In this document: piece after piece, positions 42,422 through 55,026 of the stretch
Layout: each line of letters starts with the position of its first letter
Position numbering within the stretch: the stretch's first letter is position 1
DNA from: Venturia oleaginea
Taxonomy: Eukaryota > Ascomycota > Dothideomycetes > Venturiales > Venturiaceae
Assembly (NCBI GenBank): GCA_013176395.1
Contig: JABMLP010000012.1
Span: 558,001-622,000 of the forward strand
Direction: 5' to 3'
DNA: 64,000 nucleotides
Program-made: the position numbers and the translations under genes
The notes under the pieces: generated by a model
Told to the model about the DNA's origin: nothing
Databases searched by the model: none
Seen by the model: only the letters and a program-made list of their open reading frames with translations

Positions 42422-45400
42422 ATGGTCCTCGTGGACAAGCAGGAGTTCCTCACCGAGGAGGAGAAGCGATTGAAGGAGGATCGTGAGAAGAAGAAGTACT
42501 GGAAGAAGTGGGGACCTTATGTTGCTGAGCGACAATGGGCAACGGGTCAGTCTCTACACTTCAAACATTCAATTGAATCAACTCTAACATTTGCATAGTG
42601 AGAGAGGACTACTCGTGAGTTTCAGCTGCACTCTTGCAATCAGTTGACATGCTAATCACAATCAATCAGAGCTGATGGAGATGCCTGGAGCCGTATGTTT
42701 CGTGGTGACCCGTTGATCTGCCACTTGCTAACCTTTTCGTAGACTTTTCCCACGACCAGGCACGAAAACAAGCCTATCGCTGGGGCGAGGATGGCATCGC
42801 TGGTGTGTCCGATACCCACGGCCTGCAAAATGTAGCCTTTGCCTTCTGGAACGAGAAAGAGTGAGTCTCTACATTGCCTCCATTCGCGACGCTCTACTAA
42901 CACTCTCCAGCGACTTCCTCAAGGAGCGATTATTCGGTCTATCTAACCCCCAGGGAAACCATGGCGAGTCTATCAAGGAATGCCATTTCCACCAGGACAA
43001 CGTGCCCACTGTGAGTACCGGGAGGCCCGACTGGCACCGGCGTTCGCTAACAATTCCAGCACTCGTACATGAAACTCCTCTACAAATACCCTCAATCCAA
43101 GTTTCCATACGAAGACCTGATCAAGGAGAACGCACGTCGGGGCAAGCTCGACAAAGAATACCAGCTCGCAGACACTGGCTGCTTTGACGACGACAAATAC
43201 TGGGACATCACAATTGAGACGGCGAAGGAGGCAGACGATCCCGATGAGCTCCTTTTCCGAGTCACCGCCTGGAATCGAGGCTCCGATTCTGCACCTCTCC
43301 ACATCATGCCACACGTTTGGTTCAGAAATACCTGGGCATGGGGTCACGAGAAGCCGGAGAACAAGCCCTCTATTCGCGAGGTTGGAGACTATGGCACCAC
43401 AGCCCAGTCCAAGCATCACAAACTCGGCGAGCGCTATGTCGAGTTCTCGCCTTCTCCTGGTGTTGGCGAAGGCACTCAGGATGTGCTTCCCAAACTGATC
43501 TTCACCGAAAACGACACCGACTACGAGGCACTCGGCTGGGGTGACAACAAAACACCATACGTCAAGGATGCCTTTCACAAGCTCGTCGTTGACAACGAGG
43601 ACGACGCTGTCAATCCAGCCAAGACAGGCACCAAAATGGCTGCGTGGTACTCCTTTGATGAGGGCGAGGGTGTATTGCCAGGAGAGTGTGCCGTTGTTCG
43701 TTTCCGTTTGTCGAAGCGCGATGACGGCTTCGTCGATGAAGAACTGTTCGACGACATCATGGAGCAGCGGAAAATCGAAGCCGACGAGTTCTACTACCGT
43801 ATCAGTCCTCTTCCAATGGCCGATGATCTTCGAAATATCCAGCGACAAGCCTTCGCCGGCATGCTGTGGTGTAAGCAATTCTACCACTTCATCTGGGACC
43901 AATGGGCCAACGGTGACCCTGGCATGCCTCCACCTCCTCCTGAGAGGAAAGCCATTCGAAATGCGCACTGGAAACACATGTATCTGGATGATATTCTCTC
44001 TATGCCCGACTCCTGGGAATATCCTTTTTTCGCTGCCTGGGACTCAGCTTTCCACTGCATCCCACTCTCCATGATCGATCCAGAATTCGCCAAGAAGCAG
44101 CTCGATTTGTTTACGCGAGAGTGGTATATGCATCCGAACGGTCAACTGCCTGCATACGAATGGAACTTTGGCGATGTCAACCCTCCAGTCCACGCCTGGT
44201 CCGTTTTCCGCACATTCAAGATTGAGCGAAAGATGTACGGATACGAAGATCTCGACTTCTTGGAACGACTCTTCCAGAAGTTACTTCTCAACTTCACGTG
44301 GTGGGTGAATCGCAAAGACTTTGACGGCAAGAACGTCTTCGAGGGAGGTTTCCTCGGCCTCGATAACATTGGTCTGTTCAACCGATCCGACCCTTTGCCC
44401 ACCGGCGGCACTCTCGAGCAGGCTGATAGTACTGGATGGATGGGTTTCTACTGCTTGTCCATGTTGAACATCGCTCTCGAGCTCGCCAAGCATCGCCGCA
44501 TCTACGAGGATATCGCCTCCAAATTCTTCGAACATTTCATCCTCATTTCTGATGCCATGCAGTACCGTATCGATGGCGAATCCAAGTCTCTCTGGAACGA
44601 GGACGACGGGTTCTACTACGACGCCATCTCATGGGGCGGTCCCTGGAGTCAACAGATGCCAGTGCGATCTCTAGTTGGCTTGATTCCAATGTACGCCACT
44701 TGTACGCTCGAGCCCGAGGTCATCAACAGATTTCCATCCTTCAAGCGCCGTCTCGAGTGGTTCATGGAGAACCGACCCGACGTTGTTGAGCGTAACATGT
44801 CCAGTTTAAAGAAGAAGGGTAAAGGGGATCGAATTCTCCTTGCACTTTGCAACGAAGATCGCCTCAAGAAGATCTTGTTCCGCATGCTGGATCCTGAGGA
44901 GTTCTTCTCGGACTACGGCATTCGTTCGCTTTCGCGCTACCACAAGGACCACCCTTACTCCATGGATGTTAACGGTCAACGTTTCTCGGTGAGCTACATC
45001 CCTGGTGACTCTGACAGCGGCCTCTTCGGTGGCAACAGCAATTGGCGTGGTCCTATCTGGATGGCCGTTAACTTCTTGCTAATCGAATCCATGCAACGCT
45101 TCTACATGTTCTATGGAGATAGCTTGAAAGTCGAGTGCCCAACTGGATCTGGAGACGAGATGCATCTTGGTCACGTCGCCGAGGAAATTCAACATCGTCT
45201 GCAACATCTCATGGTTCGCGATGATTCCGGCAAGCGAGCTATCCATGCCGGCAATGAAATGTTTGACTATGACCCCAACTGGAAGGACAATGTCTGGTTC
45301 TACGAGTTCTTCGATGGCGATACCGGTCGTGGTCTTGGTGCTAGCCATCAGTGTGGCTGGACTGGATTGATCGCTAAGATGATCCACGACACTGGGTATG

Positions 45401-45908
45401 CTCTCTCGCTTCGCTAAATCCCGAACCTTTACTAACATTCAACAGTGTAACTTGCCGTCTTCCACAAACGCCACGCTCACCGCATGCTGCTGCATCCCAT
45501 TACTTTGACGACGTCTGGGCTAAGAAACCCAAGGGTGGCCCTCGGCTACTCCGCCGCAGTTCAACTCACCGCAACATTGGCAATTCTGGCCGTGCCTCCA
45601 CCATCGCCGATGATACTGACGAAGAAGACTTCGACGCCGACGACGCTGCCCTTAACATGCGCCGTGTCAACTCCATCGGCTACCTCAATGAAGAAGAGAT
45701 TGCCAAGAAGAAGGAGATGGACGAACATGTGGCATCTTACGTCTCAGACCAGCTCCAGCGCCTTAGGAGTAACGACTCTACTAGCGCTGTTGACGCTGAG
45801 GACGAGATGGCTGCTCAAATGGATGGAACGAATGAGTTCGAGGTTCAGTCGGACACGCCCCCAGATCAGCAGGAGAAGCAGAACGGCCAGAACGGCCACC
45901 GTCGCTGA
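42422..45908 (+). CDS. Glycoside hydrolase family 63 protein (cytosolic glucosidase-like)
   Basis: Seven exons (42422-42545, 42599-42614, 42670-42692, 42743-42860, 42911-43010, 43060-45395, 45446-45908) give 1059 residues; exon 2 is only 16 nt. The protein starts in the cytosol, without signal peptide or membrane anchor. GH63-type text is extensive: [86 protein letters not shown] and [12 protein letters not shown]. The GDVNPP acid region and late catalytic region of the (alpha/alpha)6 barrel are thus intact. The family hydrolyses alpha-glucosidic bonds; ER members are glucosidase I, but this architecture belongs to the soluble cytosolic group whose substrate is uncertain. The last exon adds about 110 disordered residues rich in Asp/Glu and Gln. 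Confidence 0.9.
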
Positions 45909-48900
45909 CGGCTGCGTCTAGTCGCCACTGACGGTCGTTGAAGGGGCGTCGAGGAGTTGACAATAGACCTGTTGTTTGATGCTCGAAATTTGGTCAGGTT
46001 TGGCGTGAGGGTGTTTGCTCTTATTCCTTTGGAAAGCACTTTTCGGAATAGCATGGGGTTTCTTACTTTCGGCTCTCCCCTAGAACCTCATTACCTAGAT
46101 TGATTTGGCCGGTTTCTACTCTTGATTATACCTAGACTGTTTTAGACTACCTGGCTATCATCGCCTGAGAATGATAATGTCGCTTTCTTGAACCGCGCAC
46201 TTTTGCTTGTCTCACTTGATCGACTGTTTTTGATTCTGTTTCCAGGCTCATCTCATCTTTCTGATGTTCATTGCTTCGCATGTTGGGATGATGGATGTCT
46301 TGACGCGAGTTTGTTCTGGTAGCATCTGTCCTCGGCCTTATCTATGCCTGTACTTTGTGATGATATTTTCCGTCTCCCTTCGATCAATATGGTTTTTTTC
46401 CTTGCCTGGTTTGTCTTGTTTATTTGTTTGTTCGCCCGTGCGGGGTTCGCGTTGTTGGGGGAGGATGGAGGTTGGAGGTTGGAGGGGGTATGGAGTTGAA
46501 GTCGTCGGCCGGAAATGGGTAGGAAATGTAATTTTGGTTGTCCACTCCATGTATATTACGATGAGGTTTTCGAGTGTTTGTGTTGTTGTTGTTTGGGGGT
46601 GGTAAATGGTTAATCTGGAGAGGGGTGGGGTGGAGTTTGTGATTTTGGGATTCGTGGGGGGTAAGAGGGTACGAAGGATGTGGCTGAGGCTGAGGCTGAG
46701 GCTGAGGTTGAGGCGTTTTGTAGTTGCTAGGGATTTTGAGCGATTATGCTTGTAGGTGCTGTGGAATTCGGGCCCCGGGGGATTTGGGACTGGAAAATGA
46801 AGATGCGTGGTGATTCTTGGATTTAGTTGTGCGAGATTTCGTGGGTAATGTTTGAGTACTGAGTTCTCGAAGTGTTTCGATTGTAGTCGTCTGGTATTCT
46901 AATCGTATCTTGAGGTTAGGCTGCTGCGTTGAAGAGGTATTTGTGAAATTCGACGCCGGAGCACTATCAAGGTTGAATTATTTAAGTTTATCTAAGGATC
47001 TCGAATAGGACTCTAGCGATGGGTTCTAGCCACTGATTCTACCTCCTTCCTTGGTATTTTCTACCGGTGGACATAATGAGCAGCTAGAACCTCAGTTTGC
47101 TTAGCTTTCGGTATCGTGGAGGATCAAAGACGAGTCTACTCGGCTGGTGCTCCGTTAGAGCTTCATACGAGCAATTGTCTCGGTCACTGGTTTTAACTAA
47201 GACTGGGTATGTTGATGAGGAGAGTTCGAACCTGGGTGTTGCCGTAAATAGTAGCTTGTACAAATAAAAGAGCAGTAGTTTTCGGGAGAGAGCGATGATA
47301 TACCCGTACCGTCGATGTCCATAACTGATCACGGAGTGGCAGAGACGATCTAGAAAAGGAGAAAGATAAGTTAACCTAGAGAAGAGACGAAATCTAGAAG
47401 TACGTCGCAAGAGTACCCGAAACTTCATGCATTACAATTCGCCAGACAAGATTATTTTCTCTTCTACACCTTGCTTCAATCACGGCAAGACGACAAAGCG
47501 CGGGCGCATCGTTTTAAGATAGAGAAGTGTCCACGTTCCAAATGCTCTTGTCGTGCTAGACTAATGAACGGCGACGAAAGAGGACACCATTCGGAGGCGG
47601 TCCGATAATGAGAATTCCCCATGGAAAAAGGAAAAGAGGAGGAACCGGGCAATGAGAATGTGTTTGAAGAGTCAGAGTCCCCTCTTCTCCATGAAAGCGT
47701 GATTGATGCAGCTCTAGGAGTACTCGCCATTTAAATCTGTAACGGATCTCACAACAGATCTATTCGTTGCCGCTCTGATTGACGCTTGTTAGAGCAGATA
47801 TCCAGCCGTCCCGTCCCAGGCAAGAAATGTGGTGGGCTGAGCCACGATTGTACATAGGAATCCTGGTGTTATTGTTGATGCTGAAGAGGCGGAGAAGTAT
47901 CCGGGCAGGTTTGAAGGAGAGTGAAGGCATGACTCGTGCCCCGTTGCCGCAATCTCTCCAGAGGGGAAAAGCCCCCTCTTCGAATTAACAACAACATTAT
48001 CGGCTTCTCAAATTCGAGAGTTTACCTTCTTATCCAACTTCTTCACCTGCCCCAATTCCGGTCCGCACAAAGATTACCATCATACGCAAAGCGTAAAGCA
48101 GGAAACGAAGTAGAGGCCTGCCTGAAAGTCTCAAAGACATCAGATACAGGGAAACTTGGTGCGTTGACGAAGAGGGATGATCGGCTGTTATATCCCAAAT
48201 AAATCCTATCATAAAAGGCAGGCAGTCTACGGCAAAGCCCCAGGCTATGGATCCTTTCACCGCGAGGACGTTTTCAGGTCCAGATCTCCGTCTCAAGGCC
48301 ATGAATTCGAAAGCCTTTAACCACTATGAATGCTATGTTAGATTTTCGTAAACATAAATCGCCGCTGCCACCAGTTCATCCACTTAGGGCAAAGGAATGT
48401 GGTGCAACGTCGCTACGAGCGATTTTCGAGGCTCGCAACGTACCCAAGCGAAATCAGGGCACTGAATTGGATGAATCATCCGGCAAATGCCACAATACTC
48501 GCAAGGAGTCGACGGCGTGTTGATTGATAATAAATGAGTGACAGATAAACCAGAGATAAATACAACTCTGATGAAGAAACGCATTTGCTTGGAGATTCTG
48601 CAGGCATCTGGTTTACGAGCTGTATGCAAGGCTGAGGCTACAGACATTACGAAGGCATTCGGAGGAACGAGATCCAATACAATCGTACCAAGATCCTATT
48701 TCATTCTGCATGGTTATCTGAAAGTCAACGAAACTGTCAGAGATACCAGACTGGGAACAATGGATGACCCCATGTTGTATTCATTTCAAATATTATAAGT
48801 CCAGTGCTGTGGCTTTTAACATATTGGACAGAAAAGACGACTTCTCGACTCGATTAACATTCATCCAACAACAAATTGCTCATCGATAGACTCCAAAGCA

Positions 48901-49400
48901 AAATCAACCACAATCACTGCCCAAAAATGCCATCAGTGTACGTTTGTTTCTAAGCGACTTTGAACAACAAGCTAGCAACGCGATAGCAGAAACATCACAA
49001 CCACGCAATGGGCGATCGAAGAAGATGTCTTCATCTGTCTCAGTCGAGAAGCGCCTGCTAATAGTCCATCTCGCACTGGCGGCTTCCCCAAACTCTCCAA
49101 ACGACTCAATCTTTTCCTCCTTGGCAACGGCTTCATATACGCCAGAACGTCAGGCGAAATCAAAGAGCGCTATTCCTTTAAAGGGTTAAAGAAACCCAAT
49201 ACCTACGAGCTTGTCATCCTAAAGGTACTCGCTAGGTATATAGCCTATAGAGGCGCACACAATTAGATACCAGACTAGGTAAATATAAATATACTTGCCA
49301 TTATCAAGGCGGCGATCGTTACTTAGAAGGATTGAACTCGGGGTTCAGGTGTTTGTATGATGGTTCAGTTTTCTTCTCGCAAGTTTGGAGGGGAATAACG
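45909..49400. other. Gene-poor region
   Basis: It holds the 3' UTR of the GH63 gene, then low-information sequence. Short open frames on both strands (for example 47084-47428 minus and 48384-48677 minus) lack ATG contexts, introns or motifs. No transposon ends recognised. Confidence 0.4.
46683..46712. repeat. GCTGAG hexanucleotide repeat
   Basis: Four perfect GCTGAG units followed by one GTTGAG variant. Confidence 0.9.
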
Positions 49401-49443
49401 TAGGGCAAGGCTGGAACCTCATTCACAAACCAGGACGAAGAGG

Positions 49444-50850
49444 TTGCTGCACGCCGTCCTTTTCCTCATCTCCAAACCATCCACTTCGTACGGTGGTACA
49501 TGGAGTGACTTCCATGCGAGTGGCACCAAAGTAAGTGCCTTCTTCTCTTCCAAGTTTGTTCTTTTGCTAACTTCTTCCCAGCTCAACTTCACTCAATTTT
49601 TTACACCCGCTATTGAGCCGCTTCGCATGCAAATGTTCACATGGCACCGTGTCGCTCGTATTGCTTATGTCGATTCCTGTAGTGTCCGATGGTGTGGATT
49701 TTGCAATTTCAGCTTCAACTGGATTCTCAATATCCGCCATCTCGCAGGAGGTGATGTGAAGCGGGCAATCCTAGAGTAAGTAAAAGATCCTCTGGAAATT
49801 GATAAACTCCACGATATGGCTTAACCTTATCGCATAGAACGTAAAGGGCTGGATCTCCGTAATTAGAAGCTTCAACCGATTTCTTACTACTTGATATATT
49901 GCCGGAGGTGATGTGAAACGTGTAACCTATAAATAAGCTAAAGGCTCTCTAGAAATTAACAAAACCCAAGATTCGGCTCAATCTCAATGTCAAAGTAACT
50001 CGCGCCGCTTCATCTCCTCAATTCGAAGCGAGCCAGAAGACAGGCCGAGTCAAGTCAAGGCAAGTAGAGCTAGAAGGCCGCTGGCAGCCATTTCTGACTT
50101 CGGGAGCCGAATTGTGCTGTTCTCGTGGCAAACCCCACGGATCTCACGACTCTGCAAGCAGACCTGACGCCTCCAGATGCTACTGGAACGCGAGAAGGTG
50201 GCCAGATCACAAGATCTAGCCAAATATCAGCCAATCATAGCCTCCCATTTCAGCAGCGAAGCTAGTCATGTGCGTTGCCCACACTGACCATCCCTCTTCC
50301 TCTACTGAAGGAGGCTTTCCCTCCCTCGCCCTCGATTCTTCTTCACCAAACCGGGCTTGGCTCGTTCCAGCTCATGCATCGGGGCGAGCGCCTTGTCTTG
50401 CCATCCGGCAAGACAAGGTGGGGTTACTCTCTCTCCCCAGGCATACTTTTTGATCTTTACTGTTTCTCGCGGGTTTTCAGGTATCTCTCCCTCTCTTCAC
50501 TTTTGCTAACCATCTCCCAGATACTTTCGCTAATGATTTTCCTCTTTCGGGGGATGATAGTGTGGGATCTGGGGGATCAATGATTCACTGGGTAATCCAA
50601 AAACCTAATTTTTCAAAACTTCATCCGTCTGGCTTGTATTACACTATCTCAGGTCGGGCGGACATGGTTATGGGCAGGGTAATCCAGAAGCTTGACTTTT
50701 AAAATCGTAAGTCCTCTTCCCCTCATTTCATCTTGGTCTTTTGCTAACGTCCTGACAGCTCGACTGTGTTGAACTTTGCTCTTCGCAGACAATTTTTGAA
50801 ACTTGTCTGGCTTGTATTGTACTTCCTCAGGTTAGACACACAGTCTTTTT
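49444..50850 (+). other. Possible decayed exons and a diverged direct repeat
   Basis: An open frame from 49444 contains a good intron (GTAAGT near 49531 to CCCAG near 49581) joining FHASGTK to LNFTQFFTPAIEPLRMQM, which looks like genuine splicing. No domain is recognised and the start is not an ATG. The segment after GGAGGTGATGTGAA (49747) is repeated, diverged, about 157 bp downstream (49904). Further possible GTATCT...CCCAG and GTAAGT...GACAG introns occur at 50480-50760. I read this as remnants of one or more old genes. Confidence 0.3.
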
Positions 50851-53333
50851 TTCATTAATGGTTTCAACTGCGATTGGAACATTGAAGAGAAAGAAAATTC
50901 TTCGATCTTTCTCTTAATTTAGTCTCTATATTAGGCAAGTTTACGTCGTCAAATCGTTTTATAGTAGCAAAGTTCCTGTTTGCCCTCTCCTCGAAGAATA
51001 AAATATATGTATATAGAAGCCTCAGTGATCTCTTGTTACTGTAAAGGTGGATTATAAGATAGTAGTAGCCTTGAAAGTATCCTTTCTCGTTGTCGAGGGC
51101 ACGGAAGCCAAGCTCGAGCTGGATGTCAGAACTAAAAAGCGATCTCAAAGCGTGAACACCGGTGGCCCGGAGATATTCGAGGCCCATTCATGGTGCCATG
51201 AGACTATGGCCTCGTTCAATCATCGTTAAACCACCCTTTCCAACCCAGTTGCAGCCTGTTCCGCGTGCGGTCCTGTAAATTCACCATAGTGGGCCAAAGA
51301 TCGCGCGATGCTTGACGAGAAGTTGTTAAAACAACAACACCACTCCCGTCACCAACATCACGATCAAAATGTGGCAACAATTCATCACAATAATGGCATC
51401 CTTTCGGCACGATCCCCCACCAAGCTGGTCGGAGGTCCTCAAGTTCTTGTGTTAGGCCCCCGACGCGTTCTTCTAAGTCAGGTCTAAAGAGAAAAGCACC
51501 ACGCATCCAAGGACCATCGCAGCTAACAAAGACACAGCAAATGGTGCATCACCACCATTCTCTTCGTCGTCAGCACCCCTGACCGTAAGCGCAAGGAGAA
51601 AAAAGAAAGCAACCTGCGCCAGTTTCTCTACGAGGCCCTAGAGCCGCCGTACTGGGGAAGGTCGGAGGTAGATGAGGAGGGGAGGGAAATGTAGGACACA
51701 CATAGATATACTTCAATAGGCAGTGCTAACGCATTGGCAGTGACGAGAGCGGCCCGGTAGACGAGACCACGCCATTGCTGGGATGATTGCCGGCCGCGAG
51801 AAGATAGACGAGCAAGAGCTCTTCTCTATGAACGACGATCTTGACCGCAGGAAGGAGAACGCGAGACGCTCAGCAAGTGGAACAAAGCCTCTCCCACTAT
51901 TCTCTCTCAGCAAGTCGAATAAGCTTTTCCAACACATTCGCTCATAAGAGGAGACATCGGGTATCTAGACAAATCCATGATAACCAGGGTAGATTTCGGT
52001 CTTGCTCTTCTTCCAACTCCGAGGTGACAATGTGATCTTGCGTTCCTCTCCTCATCCACACGGATCGGTGGAAATGGCGAAATCAGCCAGGCTAACCTAC
52101 AAGGTCAACGCTGGAAAGCCTCCTAACCAATTGCATAGGAGATGAAATGCTTGGTTCGGGTGGCCCAGGCGGAACGCTGGAGTGAAACTGCCCTCGCTAG
52201 ACATTCGAGCCAACCACCAAAACTCATCCTGCCACCGAAAACCAACTTCCGATAACACAAATCGACATCAAGTATTCCACTAGTGGAGTTTGTTTGCCAA
52301 GCGAGAGGCATATACATTGGATGAGCCAAGGAATTTCCCAAGAGGAAACACAATATTCGGCAGATGCCGCGCCTCACTCCAGGCGAGTACGGACGGACTA
52401 TTTTGGAAGATATGGAACGACTCGGACCAGTGGAGTGCACAGGGCGAATGTTGCCGTAATTTCCATAATCTTGTAGCTTAACCGCGGCACTTGGGGACTG
52501 GAACATGGCATATGGCGCAGATGTTAGGCCGTTGAGCGCTGATCTGGCAGCAGTATCAATGGAAGGGAAAAGGTTCCAAGGAAATTGAGAGTCAAGCATA
52601 GCATTTTTGGCTCCCTGAAGGCATCTCGAGCTGGCAAGACTAAATTAGGACAGCTTTAAAAGTCGGCTAATCAAGTCCTGCTTCTCACGTGGTTCAGGGG
52701 TAGACATCTCTTGGCTCCGAACGAATAATCCACGTCGTGTCTTGTTGCAAAACGTTAAAGATGCGGCCATAAGTGTGATTCATATGTCCGTTTGTTGGTT
52801 CATCGTTTCATTGTAGTTTCTTTGAAAGTTCGGGTTGTCTGGCCCTCGTCAAGCATTATTGAATCCAATAGCCATGAATATAGGGTTTCCCCAAATTGCA
52901 AGCAGTAGAAATATCCAAGACAACTTCAGATAGGTGGTTTGTCAACGTGGGTAATGCTTTCGCTATCCAGGAGTCGTCCGGTTTCTCATTTGCAACGTCC
53001 ATAGTGTAAAATCGGCGTGTAATACGGCCAGAAAGCAAGATTCAATTGCAGGAAACTCGCATGATCTGAGATGGGGTTCTATGGCTCAATTTCTTCGTGA
53101 GCCAGTGTTCTCTGCGGCGCGAGAAGACAGTTTGCAAAGCAGTGGCAGGTAAGTCGGCAAACTTCTTCCATACAAGACGTTTTGCTTCATCGAACAGTCA
53201 ACCCAGAACGACCAGAACGACCAAACTAGGCCACGGTCATCATTTCAGCAGCCTAGACTCCCGCGATATCACTAACCGCAATCGTAGGTTCGGCACCAAA
53301 GCCAAAGTTTGACAGATCTTCAGAGAATATGGC
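50851..53333. other. Gene-poor region, no supported gene
   Basis: A 158-codon open frame on the minus strand (52123-52599) and several shorter ones show no domain, signal or splice context that I can support. Confidence 0.35.
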
Positions 53334-54198
53334 TCATTGACCTGGGTCAACTCGAAATTTCTTGCCCATCACGGCAGAGAGCCATACGAGATCACAGCAA
53401 ATCCATGAGAGGCTATACAAAGGTTTCAGTCCAGCCCAATCCAGCGTCACCGGTTCCTTCAAGGCGTTGAGCGATCCTTGCCAGGCCACACATTTTCTCA
53501 AACGCGCCAGTAGGAGACACACAATGGTGTCGCCCCCAAGACGAACACGATCCACGGAGAAATATTTGATTGGGACGATCAGTTGCGCATTCAACGCTTT
53601 GTCAAGCGAGCTCATCAAGATGGGCAGAGACGGTTGGATGGGCAGGACATGATCAAGGGGTTTAGTACATGGGCTGCCCCGATTCAAGCATAGGATACTA
53701 CTCCGGAGACCAAGATTCTCGGGCATATTCGGTATGCTTCTCATCAACCCGATGGTCTTGTGGAGAACGTTGTCGAAGGTCGCGCTACGTAGGTCATTCC
53801 CAGAGCGTACGAACGGGGCGAAGTTCAATCAAATAGCACCAAAAATGAGCCCATAGAGCTCTGAAGGCATATCTGTGGTGCTATCGCTAATGGAATTTCC
53901 GGTTTGAGGCGTATACGGCCATGGATGGTGGCATTGCAAGGCGAGAGCATACAGCGTGGCTTGTAGTTTAGAGTACATGCAACAGCCAGGTGGCATCGAG
54001 TTCAATGCATAAGGGTTCCTGCTTTAAACCAGCCCAAACAGTGAAATCGTCTTTCGAGAGAATCGTAATGCGTGCCATCCTTCGCACAGCTCTAGTGACA
54101 TCCGGAAGCTTGAAGCCAAGGTCATCGAGACTGTCATAGGCAAAGATCGGAGCGTGTTGTTTTGAGGTTTTGCTTGCCGTGCCGATGACAGCGCCCAT
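53334..54198 (-). other. Possible degenerate gene of unknown family
   Basis: Two coherent-looking open frames lie in order on the minus strand. One starts at an ATG at 54198 (MGAVIGTASKTSKQHAPIF...) and stops near 53968. The second covers 53828-53334. The region between reads openly in a further frame up to a TGA just before the second frame, which could be a mutated CGA. No domain is recognised. It may be a decayed gene or chance open frames. Confidence 0.3.
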
Positions 54199-54312
54199 GG
54201 ACTTTATTCAAAGTCTTTGAAGTATAATAACCCAATTGCCTCTCAATCGTCAAAAGGACTAGGAGCCTCGACATCACAAACGAACTTCCCAAATGCAAAC
54301 TTAGCTGGCAAA

Positions 54313-55026
54313 ATGGGCGGCAACGACAACGCAAGCAATCTCCCACCTCTTGCGCAATTCTGGCCGCCAGTGCTACCTCCATTGCTTCCAGCTCCTCCAG
54401 CGCCAAGTCAACCAAGACTAACGCCGACGCCTTTTTCGTCCATTAACGGATATGTCGGCCCCGTGCGTGGAATTCAGTATCAACGCACTCCTAACTTGGG
54501 TCCCCTCATCAAGGTCCTTTGTGTGAGTTCTTCAAGACACGAAAGCATGGGCATGTGCTCAGAGCTGACAAGCAACAGACAACCATTGCGAACGGCAACC
54601 TAAAGCCTCACGTCTTTCCAGCCCACGCCGAGGTGGATTTGGTAGATAATGGCAAGCACTGGGTTCGAGGCTACACCATCGACTAGTTTGACTTTTCCGA
54701 CTATTCATGCACAGTCATCAGTGAGCGATATTCGTCCGTCGACAGAACCGACACGCAGTATCTCGTTGTTGCCAAAGATTTCCAATTTCTGCGAACCAGG
54801 AGATGGGCGGAAGCACGCTGGATTCCAAGAATCAAAATACTGAAGGCACACAGCACCAGGAAGGCTGTTGAGGATTGGGAGGCCACTACTCAAAGCCAAG
54901 TCTTCCGTAGCGGATGCGAGAAGTACCCGACCACACAGCTGGTCTTGACGCTCTTTTTTGACGGGTGAGCATCATGTGGGCCTATACAGAATAAAATCTG
55001 ACAACGCAAGTCCGACTAGCTTCTGA
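54313..55026 (+). CDS. Hypothetical multi-exon protein with proline-rich N-terminus
   Basis: Exons 54313-54522, 54579-54641, 54687-54964 and 55011-55026 give 188 residues. The first 45 residues are Pro-rich (FWPPVLPPLLPAPPAP). The remainder is mixed and soluble, with aromatic/charged stretches (LRTRRWAEARWIPRIKILK). The intron 54642-54686 is only 45 nt and a multiple of three; unspliced it reads VDNGKHWVRGYTID and then TAG. Either this short intron is real or the gene carries one premature stop with coding text continuing in frame on both sides. The other two introns have canonical GTGAGT and GTGAGC donors. No domain recognised. Confidence 0.5.

Noticed and set aside
42973..43984. Long (334-codon) minus-strand open frame opposite the GH63 gene
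   Set aside because: It is the antisense shadow of the GH63 exon, whose plus-strand protein matches the family along its whole length.
52123..52599. 158-codon minus-strand open frame
   Set aside because: No ATG context, domain, signal peptide or supporting splice sites; not distinguishable from chance.
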